Positions 51,000 through 60,475 of a DNA stretch of 64,000 nt are shown here, piece by piece; position 1 is the stretch's first letter, and the number at the start of each line of letters is the position of its first letter. The stretch is from CAWGLW01 sp963823525 (lineage in GTDB: Bacteria > Pseudomonadota > Gammaproteobacteria > Steroidobacterales > Steroidobacteraceae). The notes under the pieces were generated by a model. That model searched no databases, was not told the origin of the DNA, and saw only the letters and a list, made by a program, of their open reading frames with translations. The stretch covers positions 124,001 to 188,000 of the forward strand of contig CAWGLW010000006.1 of assembly GCA_963823525.1 (NCBI GenBank), read 5' to 3'. The position numbers were made by a program, and so were the translations under genes.

Positions 51000-51428
51000 T
51001 TATGCGGCCGCGGCCAGTGTGGTGCCCTTCGGCATCATGACTGCATCGATCGCGTGAATGACGCCGTTCGACGCAACAATATCTGACTGCAGGATGCGCG
51101 CGCCGCTGACCGTGAACTTGCCGTCTTCGTGGCGGGCCACCACCAGCGGATCGCCCTCCACCGTCTTGAGGTCACCGGCCTTCAGGTCCTTGGCGGCGAT
51201 GGTGCTGGGAACCACGTGATATTCCAGCACGGTCTTGAGCTTCCTGGTGTCCTTGAGCAGCAAATTGAGCGCGCCAGGCGCCAGGCGCTTGAACGCCTCA
51301 TCCGTCGGGGCGAATACGGTGTAGGGGCCCTTGCCGCGCAGCGTCTCGGTGAGCGAGGCTGCCTTCATTGCATTGAGCAGGGTCGTGAACTTGCCGGCAT
51401 CCAGTGCCGTGTCGATGATGGTTTTCAT
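51000..51428 (-). CDS. Fasciclin (FAS1) domain protein
   Basis: 142 residues that are almost entirely one FAS1 domain: TLLNAMKAASLTETLRGKGPYTVFAPTDEAFKRLAPGALNLLL (H1 motif), VLEYHVVP, and NGVIHAIDAVMMP (H2 motif). No signal peptide is present, so unlike many FAS1 adhesion proteins it seems cytoplasmic. Begins MKTIIDTALDAGKF. Ends with an intrinsic terminator. Confidence 0.88.
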   Translation of the reverse strand: MKTIIDTALDAGKFTTLLNAMKAASLTETLRGKGPYTVFAPTDEAFKRLAPGALNLLLKDTRKLKTVLEYHVVPSTIAAKDLKAGDLKTVEGDPLVVARHEDGKFTVSGARILQSDIVASNGVIHAIDAVMMPKGTTLAAAA

Positions 51429-51650
51429 GGAGTGTCCTTACTAGTGATTTTGATGTGTGCTTTTTTGTCTGCAGAACCAGTGTGCGCTCTTCGCACAGTG
51501 CGTGCCGGATTCGGGACAAATATAAATAAACATTGCAGAAGACCTTGTAATCCGCGCGCTTCGTCGCAATGCGGACCATTGTGAAGCTGCGCACCCGGGG
51601 CCTGAACGGCGGCCGAGCAGCAGACTCACGCCGCGGATACACTGCAAAGG

Positions 51651-52871
51651 ATGAACGACTCAGGTCCGCCTCTCCCTGGTGATCGAACCCAGCGCGGCAT
51701 TCGCGCACAGTGGGCGCTGGATCCGTCCGTCATCTTTCTGAACCACGGTTCATTCGGCGCCTGCCCGATCCCTGTACTGCGGTATCAGGCCGAGCTGCGA
51801 CAACGGATGGAGCGCCAGCCGGTACAGTTCTTCGTCCGGGACCTGGAGGGCCTGCTCGACGAGGCGCGTGCCGCACTGGGTGATTTCGTTGGCGCACCGG
51901 CGGGCGATCTGGCCTGGATTCCCAACGCCACGACGGCCGTCAATGCCGTAATGCGGTCTCTGCGCTTCCAGCCGGGTGATGAGCTGCTCACGACCGATCA
52001 CGAGTACAACGCCTGCCGCAACGTGCTGGACTTCGTCGCCCGGCGTGCCGGAGCCAGGGTCGTGGTGGCGAGCCTGCCGTTCCCCCTCGCCAGCCACGAG
52101 CAGGTGACGCAGGCCGTCATGGATCGTGTCACCGAGCGAACCCGGATTGCGCTGCTCGATCACGTAACAAGCCAGACCGGACTGATCCTCCCGATCGAAG
52201 CGATGGTTCGGAAGTTGCGGGAGCGGGGTGTGGAGACCCTCGTGGATGCGGCTCACGCGCCTGGCATGTTGCCGCTGAACATCGCTGCAATCGGTGCCGC
52301 CTGGTATACGGGCAACTGCCACAAATGGATCTGCGCACCGAAGGGAGCTGCCTTTCTGTACACGCGGCCCGACATGCAGGAACAGACCCGGCCCACCGTG
52401 ATAAGCCACGGCGCAAACTCGCCGCGCACGAACCGATCACGCTACCTGACCGAGTTCGACTGGATGGGAACCAGTGATCCGACAGCCATCCTGTCGGTAC
52501 CCGAAGCTATCCGGTTCATGGGTCAACTGATGCCCGGAGGCTGGGCGGCGGTAAGGGAGACCAATCATCAACTCGCCCTGAGAGGCCGCGACGTGCTCTG
52601 CCACACGCTGGGCATCGATCCGCCGTGCCCGGATGCGATGATCGGCTCGCTGGCCGCCCTGCCGCTCCCGGACGGTGACGGTCGCGCGTGCGATTCGTCG
52701 TTGTATGCGGATCCGATACAGGACCTCTTGCTGGACAAGTTCCATATCGAAGTCCCCGTGATCCCCTGGCCGGCGCCACCGAAAAGACTGATCCGGATCT
52801 CCGGGCAGGTGTACAACCGCGATGGAGATTACGAGAGCCTGGGCCACGCGCTTCGCGCACTGGGGACGTAA
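51651..52871 (+). CDS. Class V aminotransferase / isopenicillin-N epimerase-like PLP enzyme
   Basis: 406 residues. PLP-enzyme signatures: LNHGSFGACP near the start, TTDHEYNACRNVLDFVA, the Asp-containing VETLVDAAHAPGMLPLNIAAIGAAWYTGNCHKWICAPKGAAFLY with the PLP Lys in CHKW, and RISGQVYNRDGDYESLGHAL at the end. Members of this group act as cysteine desulfurases, epimerases or hercynylcysteine lyases; which applies here is uncertain. Divergent from the fasciclin gene with a 222-base gap. Confidence 0.82.
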   Translation: MNDSGPPLPGDRTQRGIRAQWALDPSVIFLNHGSFGACPIPVLRYQAELRQRMERQPVQFFVRDLEGLLDEARAALGDFVGAPAGDLAWIPNATTAVNAVMRSLRFQPGDELLTTDHEYNACRNVLDFVARRAGARVVVASLPFPLASHEQVTQAVMDRVTERTRIALLDHVTSQTGLILPIEAMVRKLRERGVETLVDAAHAPGMLPLNIAAIGAAWYTGNCHKWICAPKGAAFLYTRPDMQEQTRPTVISHGANSPRTNRSRYLTEFDWMGTSDPTAILSVPEAIRFMGQLMPGGWAAVRETNHQLALRGRDVLCHTLGIDPPCPDAMIGSLAALPLPDGDGRACDSSLYADPIQDLLLDKFHIEVPVIPWPAPPKRLIRISGQVYNRDGDYESLGHALRALGT

Positions 52872-53142
52872 TCCGGATCGCCTGTTACGCTTCGCCGCCT
52901 CGAAGCGCTTCGGGCCACCCGTGACCTTGCCTGCCAGGCGTGCGGACACCCGGCCGCGTCACCTGAACGGCTGACCATCCGACTTCGTGCCCTTCCAACA
53001 GTCCTCCCGCACAAATCGCCGCTGCCTCGAAGCCGGCCTGCCCAATTCACAGGCCCGGCAAAATTCCGGACCTGGGGACCGGAGAGCTCGTTTAAGATGA
53101 CAAAGGGCACACCTGGCGGGCGCCGCAGGCACTGAGGACAAC

Positions 53143-53577
53143 ATGCGCAGGAAGGCAATGACCGATCGGCCCAAAGAGGATTCGCGCTGGCGAATCGTGC
53201 GCGACGTCGTGGTGTTCCAGACCAAGCTGGGGATGGAGGCGGTGCTCGACATCACGCTCATCCCGGTGTCGCTCGCAGCCGCAGCGCTGGATCTGCTGCT
53301 GGGGAACTGGCGACGGCCGCGATGGTTCCACGCCGTGCTTCGTTTCGGCGAGCGCTGCGAGGAGCGCATCAACCTGTGGGGCGTGGCGCCGACCGGAACG
53401 GACGCGTCTCAATCGGAAGTCGATGCGCTCTTGCGCAACATCGAAACACTGATCCTTCGCCCGGGTACCGGCCCGGAGAAGGTGCGTGAACTCAGGCGCT
53501 GGGCCGCGACGAAACTTGCGCCCGGCGGTGACGGCGATCCGGAACCTCCCCACCGTCGCAACGATTTCCCGGGTTGA
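53143..53577 (+). CDS. Hypothetical protein with one hydrophobic segment
   Basis: 144 residues, not recognised. A central hydrophobic stretch (LDITLIPVSLAAAALDLLLGN) lies between a basic start and a polar C-terminal half (INLWGVAPTG, VRELRRWAATKLAP). A second ATG at 53158 is also possible. There is a GAGG sequence before the first ATG. Confidence 0.58.
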   Translation: MRRKAMTDRPKEDSRWRIVRDVVVFQTKLGMEAVLDITLIPVSLAAAALDLLLGNWRRPRWFHAVLRFGERCEERINLWGVAPTGTDASQSEVDALLRNIETLILRPGTGPEKVRELRRWAATKLAPGGDGDPEPPHRRNDFPG

Positions 53578-54587
53578 GGCCGGCATGGCGTTGCGCCGAA
53601 CAGTGCGCTGCGAGACCGGCGCGTCGCCAGGCCGAAGCCCACTGGCACAGACTCGATACCGGAGAGAACCGAGGTGCAACGTCACCCTTCCATGACCTGG
53701 GCCAAGCGCTTAAAGCGCGTGTTCGCGATCGAGATTGTTCTCGAGCCTCTGGGGACGGCGACCGACGCACTCGATCCGAGTCATGCGAGCCGGGGTCCGC
53801 CTGCGGGCGAACTGCCGTTCCAAGCGCATGGAAGATTGCTCTGACTCGCCGTTGATCGGTCGAACCGACGGGCGGGTCTGTCTGCGTACCAAAGAACATG
53901 AGAGAGCGGGTCGAGTTTCTGTATGGGAGGGGGCGATTCAGGTGGCAGGCCGGAGCGTCATCGCGCTGCGCTGCCGACGCAGGATGCGATGAAGGCCTGG
54001 AATCATTCCGTTAACCCGGGGTTGCCCGCCGAGGCTTAGCAGAGACAGGGCCTTTGAAAAGACTATTCCTTCTCACAACGAAGCGCCCAAGATGGCGAAG
54101 TTACGCTGCAGAGCCGGCGCTCAGCAGTTCACCAGCGCGGCAGAACTCCACGCTGGCCGACCAACAGCCCGAACCACCCGGAGCACCGCTCGGACTCCCT
54201 GCCCGAGTTCCTTTCCAGCGAATCGTGCGCGTCCGTTCGCACGACTGTCTTTGCAAGCACCCCGGATGGCACTCACACCCCGGGCCAGGCGGACTCAGGC
54301 GATGAGTCCGTACCCGAACCAATATGTCATTGTAGTCTTTCGCGGCCACACGACACATGACCGCGCTCAGCCAACTCGCAACTGACAAGCATTCGCACGG
54401 GCAATTCGGCGTGCGTCGTGACTGCCATGACCTTCTTACGGGGCTTACCTTCGCAGTTGTCGCCAAACAGAAACAGGATTGAAACCGTACCAACTTCTTG
54501 ACTGCGAGATACTGTGCGCGCGGCACGGAGATGCAAACGGCGTCATGCCGCAAAGCCGATAAAGCTGATAAAGCCGAAGGAATCCTG
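53578..54587. other. 1-kb gene-free stretch containing B-type repeat copy 2
   Basis: No reading frame here has convincing start, codon pattern or product. The repeat (54140-54309) is its only clear landmark. The remainder may be decayed sequence from lost accessory genes. Confidence 0.45.
54140..54309. repeat. B-type dispersed repeat, copy 2
   Basis: Same length as copy 1 (170 bases). Its first bases match the last codons of the WYL gene but the stop is changed and no gene lies upstream, so it may be the remnant of a second gene of that type or a copy of the module itself. It ends with GGACTCA-GGCGA-TGAGTCC (54291-54309), a 7-bp stem. Confidence 0.68.
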
Positions 54588-54803
54588 ATGAGTTGGACAG
54601 ACACCATGAAAGCCACCGCACTCACCGCGCTGGCCGAGCGCACGGCACTGGCTGCCCGGATGCCCGTTAGCACACCAGCGTGGAGCTGGAATGCTCAGGA
54701 CGTCTGGCTGGAGCGCGTCCGACAGCCTCGCGCACGAATTGCACGATCATCAATCGTCGGGCAATCGAATCCTCGGCGCGTGGGAACTGCACTCCGGGAC
54801 TGA
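54588..54803 (+). CDS. Possible 71-residue protein
   Basis: Begins MSWTDTMKATALTALAERTA and contains WSWNAQDVWLERVRQPRARIARS, which has the feel of a real protein segment. A GAAGGAATCCTG sequence lies before the ATG. Codon pattern in the last third is poor. Kept as a candidate only. Confidence 0.3.
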   Translation: MSWTDTMKATALTALAERTALAARMPVSTPAWSWNAQDVWLERVRQPRARIARSSIVGQSNPRRVGTALRD

Positions 54804-54955
54804 TTGACAGGCGTTTTGCCGCCGGATCTGGCTGACCAGCCGTCGCGGCAGGATTGGCAGGGGAAGAAAAAAGCTGAGGCCCCGCGGCTGCAGGGCCTCG
54901 AGGGTTCACCGCAATTTTTCTCAGTGAGTCTCGACGCAATGAACCGCGGCCAGCC

Positions 54956-55513
54956 TCACTTGAGGCTGATCGTGGGCTTTCCCGATCCGCGAATCGATAG
55001 GAACCCGATCGCCGGATCCAGGGTGGCAGCCTCAAAGTTGACGCCCCGATCCCCGGTTGCATTCACGTGGCGGCCCGTTCCTCCACTGTAGATTCCGGAC
55101 ATCTCTCCGACGGAAACGCCGGTTGTCGTGTTTACGCACATCCAGCCAACCTGCGAGAATCCATACACCTGACTCTGGTCGGGAACTGTGATCACGAGCG
55201 CCGAGTTCACGATTGCCAGCGGCAGGTCGTAGGCCGACGGGCACTCACGCGGATAAATGATCCATTCGGTCGTGATCGCCAGATCCGCCGCTCCAAAGCT
55301 CCCTTTCATCCGCGCACGCGTCAACTGAACGGGGAAACCATCCTGGTTCGGATCAACGACCGTGTTGTAACCACTGCCGGCGAATGTCAGTGAGACCTGC
55401 CTCTCGCCCGGCGAATGTTTCCCTTCATGCTCGCTGCTCGCCGGCGCAAAAGAACCGCAGCGCAGGCCATTGCACACAACGCAAAAGCACCAATTTTCTT
55501 CCTGCTCTCCATA
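54956..55513 (-). pseudogene. Exported hypothetical protein with an apparent frameshift in its signal peptide
   Basis: An ATG at 55513, preceded by GAGGAG at ideal spacing, opens a perfect signal peptide (MESRKKIGAFALCAMACAAV) but this frame then runs into a stop. The mature protein is in another frame, from about 55447 down: HSPGERQVSLTFAGSGYN, YPRECPSAYDLPLAIVN, CVNTTTGVSVGEMSGIYSGG, ending GSGKPTISLK. One added T in the TTTT (forward AAAA, 55448-55451) would join the two as VLFAPASSEHEG. The ~170-residue mature part is beta-rich and not recognised. Mutation or homopolymer read error. Confidence 0.58.
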
Positions 55514-56080
55514 GCTGCACTCCTCTCGCATCTGCCTTCTTAACAAGTACGAATCAACCGGGACCCATTGCATGCAATACGTGGCCACATGCCCGATGGA
55601 TGGACTCCCGGGGTCATGTCGACGCAAAGCAATCGAGGTTGCCTCCTTGCAGCCATCCTGGCTGCTTCCGAAGTCCGGCGACCCACGGTGTCCTTCGTGG
55701 CTTGACGCGCAGGGCGACCGGCAGTTCGCCGGCGACAGTTTTATTTGGCGCCTGACCAGGGCGTTTGCCCTGCTGTGGTAAATCGCTGACCCTTCTTGCG
55801 CACGACCGGATCAGGGCGAGGCCGGCATCGAGATGGCTTTCGAAACCGGTTGCGGCTCAACCTTTGCCAGGACCGCCTGGGCTCGTCGCCCGGCAAACAT
55901 TACGACTGCGTCTGAACCGGATCCGTTCGCGATCAGGAGCCGGATGAGCCGGTATTCACCTGTGCTGCTCGCGCTCGTCGGCGCGTGGACAGAGCCACTG
56001 GCCGGAGTCGCTGCTCGGGGGAACTGAAACGGCTATCGCGTTATGCTGGGACAACCGTCACCCGACAGGAGTACACGCAC
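55514..56080. other. Gene-free stretch, nothing recognised
   Basis: About 570 bases between the frameshifted exported gene and the ABM-domain gene. Frames present lack starts with ribosome-binding sites and give products without protein-like composition. Confidence 0.4.
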
Positions 56081-56386
56081 ATGCTCGTCGTCGCCGGCCA
56101 TCTTCGCATCGACGCCAGCCGCCGCAAGGACGCTATCGCCGCCTCCCGGGCCGCGATGCAGGCGACCCGCCAGGAACCGGGCTGTATTTCCTATGCGTTC
56201 TCGGCCGATCTCGAGGACGAGTCGCTATTTCACGTCTTCGAAGAATGGGAAGACCAGGCGGCGCTCGATGCGCACTTTCAACGCCCGCACATGGCCGAGT
56301 TCAGCAAATCAATCGCTACGCTTGGCGTCCGTGAGATGCACATTCAGCGCTACGCCGTCTCCCAGGTTGGCCCGCTGCGCGATTGA
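56081..56386 (+). CDS. Antibiotic biosynthesis monooxygenase (ABM) domain protein
   Basis: 101 residues forming one dimeric alpha/beta-barrel ABM unit: MLVVAGHLRIDASRRKDAIAASRAAMQATRQEPGCISYAFSADLEDESLFHVFEEWEDQAALDAHFQRPHMAEF is diagnostic. Such proteins are quinone monooxygenases or heme-degrading enzymes in some cases; the role here is unknown. A CAGGAGTACACGC sequence precedes the ATG. Confidence 0.88.
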   Translation: MLVVAGHLRIDASRRKDAIAASRAAMQATRQEPGCISYAFSADLEDESLFHVFEEWEDQAALDAHFQRPHMAEFSKSIATLGVREMHIQRYAVSQVGPLRD

Positions 56387-56696
56387 GGGCGGACAATTCG
56401 CCAGTGTTCGCTCAGGCGCCACGACTGATGCCTTTTCACGTCGTATCGATGCTGCCAGGCTCTTTACTTCTTACTTAAGTGTCAATTGTACGCCTCTGTA
56501 TGAAAAGCATATTTGCCCAAACTAATTTTCGGCATCGGAGTCCTGGCCAGGCTGTCGCGCACCGCGGTCGAGCCCACTTGCAGCGCACCCGCTGACCGAG
56601 GTAAAAAGGGGCAGCGGCCCATCTGCGACTGGCCGTGGGAGCCGAGGACGTGAACGGGCGGCCGGAATAAGGCCTTCCCCGAAGGAGAGACCTGCC
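56387..56696. other. Gene-free gap, nothing recognised
   Basis: About 310 bases. The part near 56460-56520 is richer in A and T and could carry the promoter of the next gene. No repeat or gene seen. Confidence 0.35.
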
Positions 56697-56987
56697 ATGG
56701 CTGGCAAGACTGCGCGCCTGAAGTATCACTGCGTGGAAGTCATCGCACCCAAAGACGGTTGCGACGCCGCGCGCGCACTCAGGAGTGTGCGAATACTTTC
56801 AGCCGACGCGCCGCGGCTGCCACTTGCCACCTGCGATCACCCGGCGACCTGCGAGTGCACCTACCGACACTTTGACGATCGGCGTCAGGAAACTCGTCGC
56901 GAGGACGAGGTCGCCTTGCTGAGACCCGCTCACAAGGGCCCCGAGCGCCGCAAGCGGCCGGGCCGTCGCGATAACGACTACCGTTAG
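56697..56987 (+). CDS. Hypothetical basic Cys protein, 96 residues
   Basis: Not assigned to a named family. The pattern YHCVEVIAPKDGCDAARALRSVRILSADAPRLPLATCDHPATCECTYRHFDDRRQETRRE, with Cys near 12, 22, 46, 51 and 53, looks like a conserved metal-binding motif and the C-terminus is very basic (RRKRPGRRDNDYR). A GAAGGAGAG ribosome-binding site precedes the ATG. Confidence 0.65.
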   Translation: MAGKTARLKYHCVEVIAPKDGCDAARALRSVRILSADAPRLPLATCDHPATCECTYRHFDDRRQETRREDEVALLRPAHKGPERRKRPGRRDNDYR

Positions 56988-57140
56988 CGCTCGAACCAGA
57001 CCGAAATTGCGCTCGCCCTGGCAGCCGACTGCGAAGGCCTTGCCGCGCGGCAGCCTTGAAGCGATCGGTATTACCGACGATCCAAACATCGATCAGCCGT
57101 TGATCGCAACAGGACGCCTCGGCCAGCGCGCCCTCAGGGG

Positions 57141-57704
57141 CTACAGCAAAAACGGTACGAGGCGCCGGGTGCGAGCCATGTACTCGCGGTAACGCGCCCC
57201 CAGTGCACGCGTCAGCGCCGCTTCCTCCACAACGATGCGCCACAGGAACGCCGCGGTGATCGGGACCATGAGAACCAGCAGCGAGATCCAGTTGCCAAGG
57301 CAGATACCGAACCCGAGAAACGCGAGCAGCGCCCCGGTATATGAAGGATGACGAACCCATCGATAGGGTCCGGAATCGATCACCCGGTGATCCGCCGCGA
57401 TCGCCACATCGACAGTGAAAAACCGGCCCAGGTAGAAGATCGCGTACCAGCGCAACAGCAATCCCAGCGCGAAAATCGCCACACCTGGCACGTATAGCGC
57501 CGCAAGCAATCCGGATGCGGCTTCCGGAATCAGCCTTGCCGACAGGATCGCAACCGCCACGCTGCACAGGATCGTGATCCACAGCAGCCGCAGCGACGAC
57601 CGGTCAGTCTCCTGCGATTTCGCTTTGGACCGCTTGAGCAGACCCAGCCCGGCCTCGGAAAGGCCGTAAAGCAGTCCAAGCATCTCAGCGGATGGCCAGT
57701 TCAT
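57141..57704 (-). CDS. Isoprenylcysteine carboxyl methyltransferase-family membrane protein
   Basis: 187 residues, about five membrane helices and the ICMT core RVIDSGPYRWVRHPSYTGALLAFLGFGI followed by a C-terminal EEAALTRALGARYREYMARTRRLVPFLL, where the paired Glu and the RY-EY motif bind the methyl donor. The bacterial substrate is unknown. The start ATG lies 36 bases from the neighbouring SDR gene end; both run in the minus direction. Confidence 0.84.
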   Translation of the reverse strand: MNWPSAEMLGLLYGLSEAGLGLLKRSKAKSQETDRSSLRLLWITILCSVAVAILSARLIPEAASGLLAALYVPGVAIFALGLLLRWYAIFYLGRFFTVDVAIAADHRVIDSGPYRWVRHPSYTGALLAFLGFGICLGNWISLLVLMVPITAAFLWRIVVEEAALTRALGARYREYMARTRRLVPFLL

Positions 57705-57740
57705 CTCATGCGCCCCTGTCAGGCAGCCGCGTCCGGCCCG

Positions 57741-58502
57741 TTACCGAATCGCGTATCCGCCATCGACGCGAATCGTCTCGCCGGTCACGAAGTCCGAAGC
57801 CGACGAGGCAAGGTAGATTGCCGTGCCGGCAATATCCTGCGTCTTACCCCAACGGCCCGCCGGCGTGCGCATCAGGATTTCGTCATTCATCGATATCTCA
57901 CGCACCGGTGCCGTCATGTCCGTCTCAATCCAGCCCGGCGCAATCGCATTGACCTGGATGTTGTGCGGGGCGAGCTCAATGGCCATCGACTTCGTGAGCT
58001 GAATGATGGCGCCTTTTGCTGCCGAGTACGAAGGGAGCAGTCCGGAACCGAAGAACGAGTACATGCTGCCGATGTTGATGATCTTGCCGCGCCCGCGTTC
58101 GACCATGCCGCCGGCCACTCGCTTCGACAACAGGAACCCGGTCGTCAGGTGAGTCTCGATCACCCGGTCCCAGTCATCCGGCATCTCCTGCAGCACACCG
58201 CCGCTGAGTACCGCGATCCCGGCGTTGTTCACGAGGATGTCCGCGCCGCCCAGGCTTCGCTCGACCTCGTTCACGGCCGGCTCGAGCGCCGAGCGATCCG
58301 TGAGGTCGACGGTGACGGCCAGCGCAGGCACGCCGAGCGCCTTGAGTTCGCTGAGTACCCGGGCGTTCTTCTCCGGGTTACGACCCATGATCGCCACCGC
58401 CGCGCCAGCCCCTGCGAGCGCGAGCGCAATGCCGCGACCGATTCCACCGTTGCCGCCCGTGACAAGTGCCACCCGGCCACCGAGGCCAAACATTGAAGCC
58501 AT
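57741..58502 (-). CDS. Short-chain dehydrogenase/reductase
   Basis: 253 residues: cofactor motif TGGNGGIGRGIALALAGAGA, VNNAGIAVLSGG, catalytic Ser/Tyr/Lys in IINIGSMYSFFGSGLLPSYSAAKGAI, and APGWIETDMTAPVREI, ending FVTGETIRVDGGYAIR. Closest in feel to gluconate 5-dehydrogenase/KduD types. Ends 36 bases before the ICMT-family gene, so probably co-transcribed with it. Confidence 0.85.
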   Translation of the reverse strand: MASMFGLGGRVALVTGGNGGIGRGIALALAGAGAAVAIMGRNPEKNARVLSELKALGVPALAVTVDLTDRSALEPAVNEVERSLGGADILVNNAGIAVLSGGVLQEMPDDWDRVIETHLTTGFLLSKRVAGGMVERGRGKIINIGSMYSFFGSGLLPSYSAAKGAIIQLTKSMAIELAPHNIQVNAIAPGWIETDMTAPVREISMNDEILMRTPAGRWGKTQDIAGTAIYLASSASDFVTGETIRVDGGYAIR

Positions 58503-58783
58503 AGCGCCTTCCCCTTTGTGTTCGCGAAATTTCGGCGCCTTTGAGCCGACCTGCCACTACCTTACTCCCGCGTTGTTTTGGAAATCTCAAAAATCGTGCT
58601 GCGGAAGTCCCCCGTCGCAGTCGAGCCAATAAAAGGCATGACGGGCAGCGCTTCGATTTTTGAGTCAAGCAGGACCCGGACCGTCGAGTCTGTGGTCGAG
58701 CGTTCCCCAGCGCCCGGCTTCACACTGCTGCCGCCGTGAGATCATGCCCCAGGAATGGTAAAGACCCGGAGGCTCTTCCAAAT

Positions 58784-60475
58784 ATGAGGTTCATCAATCG
58801 ACGGACGGCACTGGCTCTATTCGCCGCCGCAGTGTTCGCCGGCTGCGTACCGCCGCTGGCCACGGACCGTGCCAGCGACGCCGCGCGCCCCGCAGCGGTT
58901 GCGATGCCAGACTCGTTCAGCGCAGACGTCGCGACTGAGGTCCTCGAATCGGGTGGCAATGCCGTCGATGCCGCCGTCGCCGCCGCGTTCACGCTGGCCG
59001 TCACCTATCCGGAGGCCGGCAACATCGGTGGTGGCGGCTTCATGCTGACCTACCTGGACGGAAACGCGGCCTTTCTGGACTACCGCGAGACCGCGCCGGG
59101 CGCCGCGACCCGCGACATGTACCTGGATGCCGATGGCAGGGTCGACGGCGATCCAAGCCTGACGGGACACCGGGCGGTCGGCGTGCCCGGCACGGTCGCG
59201 GGGCTGTGGACCGCGCACCAGCGCTACGGTGAGTTGCGCTGGAAGGATCTGCTCGCGCCCGCGATACAGTTGGCCGAAAAGGGCTTCGTGGTGCCGGCGC
59301 AGCTCGAGCAGTGCATGAATGAGGATCAGCGGCGACTCGAGCGCGTGCGCGGCTTTATGCAGCACTTCGGCCAACTGCGCGAGGGGCGCATCTTCCGGCA
59401 GCCGGACCTGGCCGCGACGCTGCGGCGTATTGCCGCTGAGGGACCGGACGGCTTCTATCGCGGCGAGACGGCACGCCTGATCATTGAAGAAATGCGCCGT
59501 GGCAACGGCCTCGTCAGTGCAGCGGACCTGGCGAACTACGAACCGATCTGGCGCGAACCCCTGCGAGCGCATTGGCAGGGCTATGAGGTCCTCTCTGCCC
59601 CGCCGCCCAGCTCCGGTGGCTTCGCCGTCATCCAGTTGCTGAAGATCAAGGATGCCCTCGCGGCCGACTTCGCCGGGCTCGAGCTCAATTCGCCACAGTA
59701 CATTCATCTCGTGGCCGAGATGAATAAACGGGTCTTTGCAGACCGTGCCGAGTACCTCGGCGATCCGGCCTTTGTTGACGCGCCGATCGCGAGACTCATG
59801 GACGATGCGTATATCGCCACCCGTGCCGCGGAGGTCAATCGCGAGTCAATCTCGCCGCTTGCCTCAGTCAGGCCGGGCCTCGAGTCGCACGAGACGATTC
59901 ACTTTTCCATTGTCGACCACAACGGCAACGCCGTTGCCAACACATATACGCTCAACACCGATTTTGGCAGCGGCGTGGTCGTGGCGGGCGCGGGATTCCT
60001 GCTGAACAACGAGATGGATGATTTCAGCATCAAGCCGGGCACCCCGAATTTCTACGGCGTGGTCGGCTCGACCGCCAATGAAGTCCAGGCGGGCAAGCGC
60101 ATGCTCTCCTCGATGTCACCGACAATCCTGCTGGAAGATGGAAACGTCAGCCTGGTGCTGGGATCGCCGGGTGGCTCGACGATCATCTCTTCCGTCTTCC
60201 AGACCATCGTGAACATCGTGAACTTCGGACTCACACCGGCGCAGGCGGTTGCTGCACCCCGGTTCCACCACCAGTTGCTGCCGCCGGAGTTGGTCACTTT
60301 CAGCCCCGGCTGGCCCCTGCCGGATACCACGCAGCGGGCGCTGCGAGCGCGGGGCTATGATCCGCAGCCCCACCCCTGGGAAATGGGTGACGTGCAGGTG
60401 ATCTGGCGCAACGGAAATACCTACCTGCCTGCGTCTGATCCGCGCGGGCGTGGCGAGTCCCGCGTGATTCCCTGA
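58784..60475 (+). CDS. ggt: Gamma-glutamyltransferase, lipoprotein form
   Basis: 563 residues. Lipoprotein signal LALFAAAVFAGC places it at the outer or inner membrane facing the periplasm. GGT features: PDSFSADVATEVLESGGNAVDAAVAAAFTLAVTYPEAGNIGGGGFM near the start and, at the autocleavage site, SHETIHFSIVDHNGNAVANTYTLN, where the Thr of ETIHFS stands for the catalytic Thr of the more usual TTHYS. Downstream are GSGVVVAGAGFLLNNEMDDFS and LGSPGGSTIISSVFQ. It splits glutathione and transfers gamma-glutamyl groups. Start ATG chosen for the signal peptide. Confidence 0.88.
   Translation: MRFINRRTALALFAAAVFAGCVPPLATDRASDAARPAAVAMPDSFSADVATEVLESGGNAVDAAVAAAFTLAVTYPEAGNIGGGGFMLTYLDGNAAFLDYRETAPGAATRDMYLDADGRVDGDPSLTGHRAVGVPGTVAGLWTAHQRYGELRWKDLLAPAIQLAEKGFVVPAQLEQCMNEDQRRLERVRGFMQHFGQLREGRIFRQPDLAATLRRIAAEGPDGFYRGETARLIIEEMRRGNGLVSAADLANYEPIWREPLRAHWQGYEVLSAPPPSSGGFAVIQLLKIKDALAADFAGLELNSPQYIHLVAEMNKRVFADRAEYLGDPAFVDAPIARLMDDAYIATRAAEVNRESISPLASVRPGLESHETIHFSIVDHNGNAVANTYTLNTDFGSGVVVAGAGFLLNNEMDDFSIKPGTPNFYGVVGSTANEVQAGKRMLSSMSPTILLEDGNVSLVLGSPGGSTIISSVFQTIVNIVNFGLTPAQAVAAPRFHHQLLPPELVTFSPGWPLPDTTQRALRARGYDPQPHPWEMGDVQVIWRNGNTYLPASDPRGRGESRVIP

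Noticed and set aside
38645..54309. Integron cassette array with attC sites
   Set aside because: Short unrelated genes with hairpin repeats between them suggested it, but the repeats lack the GTTRRRY/RYYYAAC core pairs, occur in both orientations relative to genes, and there is no integrase in the window.
54101..54673. 190-codon minus-strand frame
   Set aside because: Composition is rich in Arg, Ser and Cys with no protein-like segments, it runs through the B-type repeat, and no ribosome-binding site is present.
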